NCBI GenBank assembly: GCA_947650365.1
Contig: OX393554.1
Coordinates: 35,497,137-35,561,136 of the forward strand
DNA: 64,000 nucleotides
From: Chamaelirium japonicum
Lineage: Eukaryota > Streptophyta > Magnoliopsida > Liliales > Melanthiaceae
Direction: 5' to 3'
Under the pieces are notes generated by a model. It saw nothing but the letters and a program-made list of their open reading frames with translations. It did no database searches and had not been told where the DNA came from. Positions 11,832 to 22,429 of the stretch are shown piece after piece. Made by a program: the position numbers and the translations under genes. Within the stretch, counting starts at the first letter, position 1, and each line of letters starts with the position of its first letter.

Positions 11832-13250
11832 ATGGTGAAGGCCAGCACCAACCTATCAAAGACGGGTGCTGAACGAACAAATGATATGCTGATCGAAGAA
11901 GAACAAGAAGTCTCGGTTGTAACCAACCGAAGAAATGTTCGGGAGCGGCTGGGGCCGCAAAGCAGCCATCCAGAAGGGCACAACGATTGGCGAGACCCGT
12001 TATCCCCGAGGCGTCGATCTGGCAAAGAGCACGCCATCCAAGGGGGCAACGGTCCAGTTACATACCAAATTTCGACTGTTGATTTTCAGCTGCTGAACCT
12101 CCTCAAGAGGAATACAGCCCTCGAGCAAGAGAGGGATTCCCTAAAGAAGGCGGCTGAAAGAGCGGGGGTTGTGGCCCACAACTCTCTAGCTACTGATGAA
12201 GACCAACCAAGGACTCGCCCAGCCGTGAGTCATCATCTTGAAGAACCACATGTGCCGCGTATCGAGATGCGTCAGGTATCCACACAAGCACCAAGGCAAA
12301 CGGTGTGGGATCGCCTCGACGTCAACGGTGCGCCCAACTATCGCGAAGAAGGATCACCTCAGTCAACAGGGTCCACTAGACATTTTATCCCTTCGCACAC
12401 GAAAGCAACAGATGCCCGCGAGCTGCTCAATCGACTAAGGCATACTGCCGATGTGGGACGCCGCCATCAAGACCGTAGACAGCTAATCACCTCGGTGGGG
12501 CCACTGCATCCCCATGTTCTAGTAACCCCATTTCCTATGGGTTGGCGAACACCGAGCTTGCCAAAGTTTAACTGCATCAAGGGAGACCCTGCTCTCCATA
12601 TCCTAGCCTACAAGTAGGCCCTAACGTCGTATGAGTATGAGAATCATATCCTTTGTCGTATGTTCGCGGGAAGTCTCGAGGCACCTGCCCTCGACTGGTA
12701 CCACACGCTGCCTACCGGTACGGTGGCCACATTCAAAGAGTTGGCTAAACTTTTCATGGACCATTATCGGCTAAACTTAAAGCCGGAAAAGAAGCTGGAT
12801 ACACTCTACCGGCTGAAGATGGGCTCCGATGAGTCTCTAAGGAGCTTCACGATGAGGTTTCGTAATGAGCACTCTGAGCTCACCGGTCGGTCCCAGAATG
12901 AGGAGGCCATCATGCTGGCATTCCAGAATGCTATCCGGCCAGAGCTCCACGTCTACACCGACTTCATCCGGTACCCTCCCAGTACCTTAGAGGCAATGTT
13001 CAAGCACGTACAGCGGGAGATAGAGGTGGAAGACAATCAGCAGGCCAGAAGACTACGTGAGCCCCGCGAGTCTCGTGACTCCCGACATAAGAAGGATGAT
13101 GAAGCCCCGAATGAAGCACACTACAAGAAGTCTGCCCATGCTGCGTCCGACCAAAAGTCTCCTGGCAACCCAGGTCAACCAAAGACCTTCGATTCTGCCC
13201 ATTCAAGTCGGAAGCTCGAAGGCAATTCGGCTACGCCCTCTCGAGGCTAA
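11832..13250 (+). pseudogene. Gag of the inner element with one in-frame stop
   Basis: The frame is open from ATG 11832 to 13250 except for a single TAG at 12615-12617. The N-terminal third is charged, with a leucine-rich coiled-coil-like segment (LLNLLKRNTALEQERDSL). The Retrotrans_gag domain spans the stop: TPSLPKFNCIKGDPALHI before it, and LEAPALDWYHTLPTGTV, FMDHY and SLRSFTMRFRNEH after it. The basic C-terminus runs into the first unit of a 107-bp tandem repeat, where the frame ends. No Cys-His zinc knuckle or protease follows. It would have been the capsid protein of the element. Confidence 0.85.
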
Positions 13251-13700
13251 AGTCCGATAAAAAGGCTCCTGGCAACCCAGGTCAACCAAAGACCTTCGAT
13301 TCCGCCCGTTCAAGTCGGAAGCTCGAAGGCAATTCGGCTACGCCCTTTCAAGGCTAAAGTCCGATAAAAAGGCTCCTGGCAACCCAGGTCAACCAAAGAC
13401 CTTCGATTCTGCCCGTTCAAGTCGGAAGCTCGAAGGCAATTCGGCCACGCCCTTTCAAGGCAAAAGTTCGATAAAAAGGCTCCTGGCAACCCAGGTCAAT
13501 CAAAGACCTTCGATTCCGCCCATTCAAGTCGGAAGCTCGAAGGCAATCCGGCTACGCCCTCTCGAGGCTAAAGTCCGATAAAAGGCCCCTGGCAACCCAG
13601 GTCAACCAAAGACCTTCGATTCCACCCATTCAAGTCGGAAGCTCGAAGGCAATTCGGCTACGCCCTTTCAAGGCGAAAGTCAGATAAAAATGCTCCTGAC
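13161..13700 (+). repeat. 107-bp tandem repeat, five copies
   Basis: CCTGGCAACCCAGGTCAA recurs at 13161, 13268, 13375, 13482, 13588 and, degenerate, 13695. The unit includes a small inverted pair CCTGGcaaCCCAGG and the stretch AAGTCGGAAGCTCGAAGGCA. Since 107 is not a multiple of 3, the array cannot be one repeated protein domain. Confidence 0.9.
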
Positions 13701-13803
13701 AATCCAGGTCAAGCTAAACTATCAACTATACCTATCCGAGGCGAAGAGAATAAGTCCAAGGCAGACGTCGCCGCTTTGACATGCACCAAGTTCAAGGAGA
13801 CAT

Positions 13804-14420
13804 CCTTGGCACTCGAAGACAAAGTCCGAGGCGACCAACGCCTCAGCACTCTACAAGCCCAAGGCCCAGCCCTTGGCACTCGAAGACAAAGTCCGAGGCG
13901 ATCAATGCCTCGGCACTCTACAAGCCCAAGGCCCAGCCCTTGGCACTCGAAGACAAAGTCCAAGGCGACCAACGCCTCGGCACTCTACAAGCCCAAGGCC
14001 CAGCCCTTGGCACTCGAAGACAAAGTCCGAGGCGATCAATGCCTCGGCACTCTACAAGCCCAAGGCCCAGCCCTTGGCACTCGAAGACAAAGTCTGAGGC
14101 GGCCAACGCCTCGGTACTCTATAAGCCCAAGGCCCTGCCCTTGGCACTCGAAGATAAAGTCTGAGGCGATCAATGCCTCGGCACTCTACAAGCCCAAGGC
14201 CCAGCCCTTGGCACTCGAAGACAAAGTCCGAGGCGACCAACGCCTCGGCACTCTACAAGCCCAAGGCCCAGCCCTTGGCACTTGAAGACAAAGCTCGAGG
14301 CGGCCAACGCCTCGGCACTCTACAAGCCCATGGCCCAGCCCTTGGCATTCGAAGACAAAGTCCGAGGCGACCAACACCTCGACACTCTATAATCCCAAGG
14401 CCCTACCCTTGACACATAAA
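13804..14420 (+). repeat. 67-bp tandem repeat, about nine copies
   Basis: CCTTGGCACTCGAAGACAAA recurs every 67 bp from 13804 (13871, 13938, 14005 and so on) to about 14407, where it decays. All three frames are nearly open and show the same peptides in rotation (for example LALEDKVRGDQ), so long open frames on both strands are by-products of the repeat. Confidence 0.9.
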
Positions 14421-14939
14421 GATAAAGTCCGAGACATCGTCGCCGACATATTGGCATTCGATCAAAAGTCCAGGATTAGTCTTGTCAATCAGGTCCAAGC
14501 ATTAGATTGTCAATGGCCATCACCTTTTCTCGACGACTAACGGTTCCAAGCCGGTCAGGGGGTGGTTGGTCTGACTCTGTCAGTGCGTGTCTCCACACTG
14601 GAGCAGTCGACGGTGGGTAACACGGGATAAAATGGTGCTTCCTTGATCCTGGCCAAGTCAACACCCTCACGTGACCGTAGTACCTGACGAATACAGTAAC
14701 CAGGTGCGGTAGTACATTGGGTGAAGACTGGCTGGCCATCATGCGGCGTCATCCTAGATTATCTCTAAGAAGCCCCCTCGAATATAGCATTGTCCCTCGC
14801 CAACATCCCCACGCACCAGCGTTTTACCGAAAAAGTGTCGGTTTCAAATGGGGCTAAAATTCGAAAAATACTCTATTTTCAATACCGACACTTTTTGGCC
14901 TCTTCTAGCAGCCCCAATAATGGGGTGACGGCACATCAT

Positions 14940-15230
14940 CAGCACACCCCTCGGTTTCGTCAGAAAACCGAGAGGAGGTGTGTGTCGGCATCAACAAGCA
15001 GCCCCCTCTCGGTTTCGCACAAAAACCGAGTGGGAGGGGATGACGGCATACCATCAGCTACAACCACCCCTCGGTTTCGTCAGAAAACCGAGAGGGGGTG
15101 TGTGTCGGCATCAACAAGCAGCCCCCCCTCGGTTTCGCAGAAAAACCAAGTGGGGAGGGTGCGACGGCACACCATCAGCAGCCCACCCCTCGGTTTCGAT
15201 AGAAAACCGAGAGGGGGGGTGCTCGGCGCC
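14940..15230 (+). repeat. 60-bp hairpin-forming tandem repeat, five copies
   Basis: Each unit carries CCCCTCGGTTTCG followed by AAAACCGAGAGGGG, a short inverted pair able to fold as a hairpin, then GGCATCAACAAGCAGCC or similar. Five units lie head to tail. Confidence 0.8.
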
Positions 15231-15986
15231 ATCCAAACTTATTAGTCAATCCAATTCAAGTAGCATTCGCACGCAAGAATCAGCCAAAGACGAAGAGTTA
15301 TCTTCCGTGGGGATTGGTTGAATAGCATCTCCACCTAACCTATTGAGTTGGCCGTACAAACTTCACAAGCAAAATTCCTCCTTCTTATCTGGGGGTGGAC
15401 TCGTGGCAACCGCCGCGTCATCACTAGGGCCCGACTGCAGTCCCTAGTGAATACAGTAACTAGGTGCAGTTGGGTGTCGAACAGAGACGGATGAGTTACC
15501 GCGTATCGATGCCTCTTCAAGACGCGCGCAGGACACTCGGCCAACGTATTCTTTAGAGTCATCTCTTTATGAAGGTGATTACCGGAAAAGTTACTCGTCA
15601 AGGTATATGATGTTTCACGTCCACTTTGACCATTTTTTCAGCGCCTACACAACGGCACCTTATACGCATTCATCCGACGCACATATGAAAAGTTATGGCT
15701 ATTGAAAGGTTTCGATGCCTTTCTCCCCGAGGACCACCATCAGAAAAGTTACACTGCAACGACGGTCACACCCACGCCCTCGACCTGGTTCGTTACGCGC
15801 CCAACTCATAGTAGGCCAAACGCCACGCATACAGGGAGGACTCAAGTCTCCCCCTCGCGCGCACGTGCTCCTGGCCACAGCGGATCGAAACGGCGACCGG
15901 GGGTCGGACAAACCCCTCGCATGACCGCTTGTCGTCGTTAGCACCAACCGACAGGGGGTTGGACAAACCCCTCGCGTGACTGCCTT
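15230..15986. other. Inner-element interior, no gene recognised
   Basis: Contains a sequence at 15435-15475 (GAATACAGTAACTAGGTGCAG) that partly repeats 14685-14710. Three copies of GACAAACCCCTCGC-like words lie near 15900-15980. Open frames on both strands show no known domain. Confidence 0.5.
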
Positions 15987-16061
15987 GATCACGTCTACAC
16001 CCAGATCTACCGGGTCCTCAAGCCGGGCGCCCTCTATATGTCGTACAAGCGGGTCACCACG
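15987..16061 (+). pseudogene. Sterol-methyltransferase-like scrap in the inner element
   Basis: Twenty-five codons read DHVYTQIYRVLKPGALYMSY then KRVTT. This resembles the post-SAM-domain stretch of plant sterol C-24 methyltransferases (…VY-x-EIYRVLKPG-x-x-YVSYEWVTT). Nothing before or after continues the family in frame. It is probably a fragment of a host gene copied into the retrotransposon. The match is short, so a general class-I methyltransferase is possible. Confidence 0.4.
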
Positions 16062-17425
16062 CTTCCACCGCAAGGCCACCCGCCTCCACAAGGAGTGCGT
16101 CACTGACCTCATCGCCATCATCTGTGTGGGCGCAGTCGTCAGCACCAAGGCACCTCCTGCTTCAACTACACCGCCTCCAGTACCCTCCACCTCATCATCA
16201 TCATTGCCGGCCTCATCAAGGCTAACACGGAGAAAACACAAACCATCCTTATCCACCTTACCATGCGAGGCCCCAACCTCTTGCTGCCTAGTGCTGAAGC
16301 GAGTTGAAGAGAGCTGAAACGAGTTGAAGAATAATGGGTTCTCGACCTGGTGGTATTTCCTCTCTCGAGTTGGAAAGAATCTAAGCTGATGCGTTTGGAA
16401 AGGATCCAACCCGACGTGTTTCATTCCATGTATGGACTCCAAGGAGCAAGATGCGTACGTCTCGGCAACCCACCCCCGCACCTTCCTCCACTCGACGACA
16501 GCCCGAGATTACCAACCGTGTCCACGCGATCCTCACGGTGGCCAGTGCTCGGTCTTGTTTGGGTTGGTGTTGGTCAGGGCACAACTCTGGTTGTTGAGGT
16601 TGCACCCTCAGACGACACTTTTATTCTCAGATCTAACCAGCTCCATCTTAGGGGTGAGCAGCACCTACACCCGAGGGGAGGGGGGTTGGACGAACCAAAC
16701 CCCCTCGGCCCATCGATCGTGCGCTTTTCCTTGCAGTCACCCGAGATGACTCGAGGGGGGTTCGGACGAACCAAGCACTCCCCCCTGAGCATCCTCCTCA
16801 TAATCGGTCGGCCCTTTGTGCGCTCCTCGAGATCGCAACCGCTGATCGCGGCCAAATCCTCCCGTCTCCCTCGAGGTGGCCAATGCCGGGATGGTTGGGG
16901 TCAAGGTTGCCAATCAATCGTGCCGGCGCGGTCCTCGCAGTCGGATGCATCTTGGACGGCCTGGACAAACAAAGATAAGGAAGAGCACACAGGATCGTGG
17001 CCCGCTCTCTTCTTCTCCGCCGATCCATTCACAAGGAGGAAGAGAGTGTTCCCCTACTTCATTGCATGCAAACAAAGGAGGGTGGGTCACAAACCCCACC
17101 CCCTTCTCCACTATTCCGTGAAGGGTCCGTGAGGAAACAGAGTCAAAAGCAAAGAAGGAAAGAGAGAGAGGTGTGCCGCCCGTCTGACACACCGAACCCG
17201 CGCTCCGCTCCAGCCCGATGGCATGCTGCCGCAGCTGCTGCTCTCCCTCCTGAAGCCTGGTCCGATTGCCCCGCGCTCGACGCCCGGCCACCGCTGGCCA
17301 CCTCTGCACCCCGCGCCCGTGCCCACCTCTTTGCACCCTGATCCGGACCGGCGGTATCACAGTGATGTAGAGAGAGAGAACTGGGTACTGCCAAATTTAT
17401 AAGTGGATATAGGGAACCATCAAGG
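16062..17425. other. Inner-element interior of unclear origin
   Basis: GC-rich sequence with open frames on both strands and two copies of a G-rich word near 16675-16780 (GGGGGGTT(C)GGACGAACCAA). No domain recognised. The part nearest 17426 could be the 5' leader of the captured AHL gene. Confidence 0.4.
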
Positions 17426-17870
17426 TTGAGCTCGTTGGAGCCCATGATGATGGGGCCCAATTCTTACGGAGGTGGTGTTCCAAACAGTTCGATGTCAATG
17501 GTGATGCCGGGTTTGGCGGGAATGATTCCGGGCATGCACCCCTCTTTCAACCACATGGTGTCTTCCTCGTCGAAGCTGATAGACACTCCCAGCTCTTTGT
17601 ACCAGGGAGGGCCGAGCGGTGTGCTTAACATCGGGGAGACGGTGAAGAAGAAGAGAGGGAGGCCGAGGAAATATGGGCCGGATGGGAGCATGGCCTTGGC
17701 TTTATCGCCTCTTTCTCCTCCTTCTGGGTACTCTAACAGTACGATGTCGGAACCATCGCCTAAGCGACGAGGCCGCCCTCCTGGATCGGGGAAGAAGCAG
17801 CAACTTGATGCCCTGGGCTCACCAGGGATTGCTTTTACTCCACAACTTATCACTGTTAAAGCCGAAGAGG
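17426..17870 (+). pseudogene. Captured AHL gene fragment: two AT hooks and the start of the PPC domain
   Basis: The frame from ATG 17426 reads like the first exon of an AT-hook nuclear-localized (AHL) protein. The Met/Gly/Ser-rich N-terminus contains MMMGPNSYGGGVPN. AT hook 1 follows at residues 74-86 (KKKRGRPRKYGPDG), then AT hook 2 at 112-121 (PKRRGRPPGS), then the linker GKKQQLDALGSPG and the first PPC strand (GIAFTPQLITVKA, 134-146). After residue about 147 the sequence turns into AG-rich repeat (EEEREREKGK…) and the rest of the PPC domain is missing. AHL proteins bind AT-rich DNA through the hooks and form trimers through PPC. Without PPC this fragment could at most give a short DNA-binding peptide. 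It lies wholly inside the inner LTR element, so it is most likely a transduplicated host fragment. Confidence 0.85.
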
Positions 17871-18061
17871 AAAGAGAGAGAGAGAAAGGAAAGAGAGACA
17901 GAGGGTCCAGGAGGACTTGTGTGGAAAAGGTTTCATCCGTTGGGTACCATGGGACGGCTGTGATGCAGCCGGACTCCCCTTCCGCAAAGAAAATAAGGAA
18001 AGAGAGAAGCAAAGAATGGAAAGAGAGAAAGAAAGAAAGGAAAAAGAGAAAAGCTATTCTC

Positions 18062-18410
18062 TCACCAAAAGGGTCTCGGTACCCACTCGGTATGCTCTCA
18101 GTACCCACTCGGTATGCACTCGGTATGCTCTCGGTACCCACTCGGTATGCACTCGGTACCCTCTCGGTATCCACTCGGTCAAAAAATGCACTGCCTTTTC
18201 GGAAACACCCCCTTGCAAAACCGAGACTTTTTGGCTTGCACCAAAAGGGTCTCGGTAACCACTCGGTATGCTCTCGGTACCCACTCGGTATGCACTCGGT
18301 ACCCTCTCGGTATCCACTCGGTCGGAAAACGCACTGTTTTTTCGGAAACACCCCCTCGCAAAACCGAGATTTTTTGGCTCGCGCCAAAAAGGGTCTCGGC
18401 ATCGGCGGAA
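18062..18410 (+). repeat. CTCGGTA repeat block, two long copies
   Basis: The word CACTCGGTA(T/C) with CTCTCGGTA variants is repeated about 16 times in two blocks (18072-18180 and 18246-18325). Each block is followed by a segment ending GCAAAACCGAGA, which can pair with TCTCGGT. Overlapping open frames on both strands only repeat the word. Confidence 0.85.
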
Positions 18411-18535
18411 GAAGGCCCTGCTAATACGAACCGCGGCACCGACAACCCTCGCCAACCGCGCCAGGATCCTAAAGCGTTTGCACCATGGAATCCCAGCCGA
18501 CCCAGGGGGTCCTGACCCGACTGGGAGGGGGTAAC

Positions 18536-19148
18536 TGTGGGTGCAAAAATTGTACCGGACCAGATCAGAGCAGCATGGGCCCGCGCAACGGCCCAAATGG
18601 GTAAGCCCGCCTGGGCTCACATGGGCCCACTCTACGAGGCTCGCAGATCAAGCCCTACCCCTTATTGGGCCCGAACAATGGCCCAATAAGGGCCCAGCAA
18701 GGAGGCCCAGAACCAGTGCCACGTCATCAGCGCCACGTCATCACTGCCATATCGGGCACATGCCTACGCTATAAAAGAACCCCCAAGGCATCCAGGAGAG
18801 GGGTTGGCCATTCGATCAGAGGAAGAGAGGATTCAAAGCCAGAGCTTACTTCTCTCCTTCGAGTTTTCTTTTCTTGTTGCTCCGTGCAACCCCCACTGTA
18901 AAAAGCTTCTCTCGGTCTGTCGAGAGAACGCTTCCAACCTTTATATTCAAATTATAGTGAAGATCAGGTGGCACCTCTCGCCCGGAGACGTAGGTCGTAA
19001 GGCCGAACTCCGTCATCAATCATTGTGTCATCGCTCTTTACTCTTTCTATCTATTCTCACATCTCTCTAACTCTACAAACAATCCAACTCAATCAAGGCT
19101 GTGGGGGCGGGATTCTCGATCAAGGCGGCTCGGAAATTTCCCCCCACA
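18536..19148 (+). repeat. Right LTR of the inner element
   Basis: 613 bp, near-identical to 11079-11691. Ends ACA and is followed directly by the GCCAC target duplication. Confidence 0.95.
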
Positions 19149-19153
19149 GCCAC

Positions 19154-19929
19154 GACGATCAAGCTACAGGATATCACATCTGGCCAACCACGAGAAAGAT
19201 CGGGCGACAAGAAAACTCCCCGAAAGAAAGACCTTCAAGGAAAAGAATGAAGCTTCAGAAAGAAAGACGTCCAAAGTACCTCCAGCAAGTCTGAAAAATC
19301 ATCTCCAGCAAATATACCCAGAGCTGGCGACACTCCAGGAGTTCTTTCCCAATCGCTTCCTTGAAGCTGATCAAAACTTCAAGGTTTCCTACTGTATAAT
19401 GAAAGTTCACCAAGTGCTCCGGAAAGACAATAAAGAAAGCGACACCAACATCGAAAGCATGTGGAGAAGCATCGCCGCCAAAGGCAAGCCGTATAACAAG
19501 GCCAAAACATACCTTGCTGACGTCAAGTGCCACCAGGCCAAAGACCCCGTTGCGCGCAGAAGTTCCTCCAGCAAAAGCTCTACGAGCCCAGAAAGTCAAA
19601 GCAGCTGTGAGGCACAAAATCTCTCCACTTGCAAAACCAATGACATCCTCCGGCCAGACGGTACACAAAGACAAAGAAGCGCCAGCATCAAGACGAAAAA
19701 TTCACATCAACTTCAGATCAAGCTCAATGCCACATGTTCCGTTGCCTGCTCAAGCTACGTCAGTCCTGTGGCTCGCACCTCAATGGCTTCACAAGCTAGG
19801 ACGATTGCCTTCCACTCCAGCAAAGGAACTATCGTCACCATTCTTCGAGGCCAACTTCATCACTTTGCAAGAGATGACACTACCGTTACATGGTCTGTTG
19901 CACGCCTCGAGCTTAACCCAGTCTTCTGA
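19154..19929 (+). pseudogene. Second half of the outer gag frame
   Basis: Read in the phase left at 11078, this stretch is open for 776 bases and stops at 19929. It is Lys/Ser-rich and contains HQVLRKDNKESDTNIESMW. It is the C-terminal continuation of the outer element's gag before the inner insertion. No protease motif (D-T/S-G) is visible. Confidence 0.7.
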
Positions 19930-21544
19930 GTACACCAGCTCCGAGCAACTCGCAATCAAGACAGAAAACACTCGGGGGCAAAACTCTACCGAGTTGATGT
20001 TCAAATCCAGCTGCAATAAAGAAAGCATGGTGCATATGGGTTCACTACCCTCAATTGCAATTCCACTTTGCCTGACAAAGACTCAAGCACACCTCCACAA
20101 AATCGGCAAACAAATTCTTCCAAATCACAAAGGCATCGGCTCCTGTCAAACTCCAGCAATCATCAAAACTTCAGCCAAGGAGATCTTCACTTCTAACTAC
20201 ATTGAAGCGAAGAAGGTTGGCGACAACTGCAAACCAGTGACGACTCTGCCTACCAGCGACAAGTCCCTCAAAAGGTACTTTGCCTAGCGCAAGGTTACCC
20301 CCCTTGCCCAAAAAAAAAAAGAGAAAAAAGAAAAGGAAAAGGGGGAATAAAGGAACTACGTGTGACTTGATCCCTCTCAGTAGGGTACGTAGGCAGCCTG
20401 TGAAGGTTCAGTCCAAACAAAAAAAAAAGCAAACCACCATTCCAGAAAAATAAGCCCAGAAAAGACGCAAGTCCAACTCCATGGGTCGAGAAGCCATCAG
20501 CCTCTGTCAAGCCACCAGCTCTCAGCACTACCACAGCTCATCTCTCGAGGCACCCACGCAGTGCAACTCTGAAAGACGAGAAACCACCAGCTCTCAGCGA
20601 TTCGTAAGCTCCTCCCGCTGCTTTGCAAGCTCCGTTGCAAATGTCTTCTCGGTTGTTCGAGCATTCTCCAAACGGGACTCCAGCTTCTGAAGCAACGCAT
20701 GAGTAGCAAGTCAAATTCCTAGAGGCGCCGAAGCGGCTTGCCTCCCGCAGCTTACACGCGCTGTAACTCCAGGGGTAGAGAAGCCATCAGCTTCCGGCGC
20801 GTCGCCAGCTCTGCACACTGCTTCACAAGGTTCGCTACGGAAGCCTTCTCGATCGCCCTACCAGCTCAACGCGTCGCCAGCTTTGCACGCTGCTTTGCAA
20901 TGAGGGATTCCAGCTTCTGAAGCAACGCGCGAGTAATCTCCACCTTCTTTTGCACCCGAACCAAGTCTGCAGTAGCAACGTGTGAAGCCCCTCCAGTCGA
21001 TGTTTCTCTTCCTCAACCTTTGCCAATGCCAAGGAAGCGTCCTCCACTAGTGAAGCCCGTTGCAAGCAATAAGCCTAGCTATCCGCCAAAAGGGTGCACA
21101 TATGCTCCTCAAACAAGGAGCCATCCACCGGGAAACCCACCAGCTACTCAAAGCGTCAAGACCCTCCTCCTGGAAGGGTGCAAGTATCGCCTGGATAAAC
21201 TTCCAGTATAACTCTCCAAAAGAAGCTTAGAAAGAAGGCTCTGCGATCTACACATTCGCTGACAAGCCTCTGAGTGCTGAGACAAGGCGCGATCCTGTCC
21301 TGAAGACCCAAGCACGGAAACCGCCTCCTGAACCATCGCCGTGACGACTGTTAAAGACGCCATAGGAACTGACAAAGAAGTTACGGCCAAAACATCCGTT
21401 GGAACTGACTCCTGAATGGCAACTCCGGACTCGGTCAAACGATCTGCCGTGAAGATCCCTCATCGGTGAGAATGAGCTTGTCCAACTTCGACACACGCTT
21501 CCTGCTTCGAAGTACGGTGGTAGAAGACTTGCGCAAAAGGGAAA

Positions 21545-21910
21545 CGAAGATGCGTACTCCCGTGGGAGACCACATCGACAATCCATCCTGAAGTCAGAAA
21601 GCTCTCATAACGGCGGCAGAAGACTTGCGCAAAAGGAAAACGAAGATGCGTACTCCCGTGGGAGACCGCATCGACGATCCATCCAGAAGTCGGAAAGCTC
21701 TCGTAACGACGGCAGAAGACTTGTGCAAAAGGGAAACAAAGATGCGTACTCCCGTGGCAGACCACATCGACGATCCATCCAGAAGTCGGAAAGCTCTCGT
21801 AACGGCGGCAGAAGACTTGTGCAAAAGGGAAACGAAGATGCGTACTCCAGTGGGAGACCGCATTGACGATCCATCCAGACGACGGAAAAGCTCTCATAAT
21901 GGCGGACCCT
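21545..21910 (+). repeat. 96-bp tandem repeat, about four copies
   Basis: CGAAGATGCGTACTCCCGTG recurs at 21545, 21641, 21737 and 21833. As 96 is a multiple of 3, minus-strand frames repeat the same 32-residue peptide. I see no start, domain or codon signal that would make this a gene. Confidence 0.9.
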
Positions 21911-22429
21911 GAAGAAAGAAAGGGAGAAAAGCACAAATCAGTCACGTATACGGAAACAAGCAAATCAAGTCAAGACAAAGACAAAAAAAAAAGAGAGAGA
22001 AAGAGAGAAGAAAAGGGCCCCGAGCCAAGGATTGCATTCTTCGCAACCTCCACGAAGCCAAAAAGATTGTTGGAGTTGTCACCGAGGTCAAGATCGGCAA
22101 GCAAAAGACGACCAAGACAGGCTGCTCCTTGTCAATGCTAGTGGCTTCGTCTTCCTCCTCGATGATCCAGCCGGCCTTCGGAAAGCACTCGAGAGGATGA
22201 AACCTGCAAGAAGATGAAAAGTGCAAGTCAAATCAAGATGCAAGGTCAAATCCAGGAGAAAAGACAGTTCATGTCCAAAAAAAAAAAAAGACCACATCCC
22301 CATGAAAAACCCGAGACCAGAGAGGGGTCTGCAGCCCCCTTCTTCCTTCAAAATCTACAAACCCAAAAGACCACAACCCCAATCTCTCGAAAACCTACAG
22401 CCCCCAAACGGGGCTGCGGTCTTCGAGCC

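Larger units (their letters stand above)
11074..19153 (+). mobile_element. Young non-autonomous LTR element nested in the outer gag (inner element)
   Basis: LTRs of 613 bp at 11079-11691 and 18536-19148, flanked by target duplication GCCAC (11074-11078 and 19149-19153). By eye the two LTRs differ at seven sites, all transitions, including the last triplet (ATA versus ACA), so the insertion is young. A purine tract (GGGAGGGGGTAAC) precedes the right LTR. The interior has a gag frame with one stop, four kinds of tandem repeat and host gene scraps, but no recognisable pol. Removing the element and one GCCAC restores the outer gag phase, which confirms the boundaries. Confidence 0.95.

Noticed and set aside
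13776..14412. Overlapping 60-170 aa frames on both strands
   Set aside because: The 67-bp repeat keeps all frames open and gives the same peptides in rotation; not a gene.
13161..15230. CRISPR-like regular repeats
   Set aside because: Units are head-to-tail without unique spacers and lie in a eukaryotic retrotransposon.
15699..16481. 260-aa minus-strand frame in the inner element
   Set aside because: No domain found; GC-rich interior with open frames on both strands.
17464..18402. 312-aa minus-strand frame and related frames at 18054-18620
   Set aside because: Consists of the CTCGGTA repeat and the antisense of the AHL fragment; no independent support.
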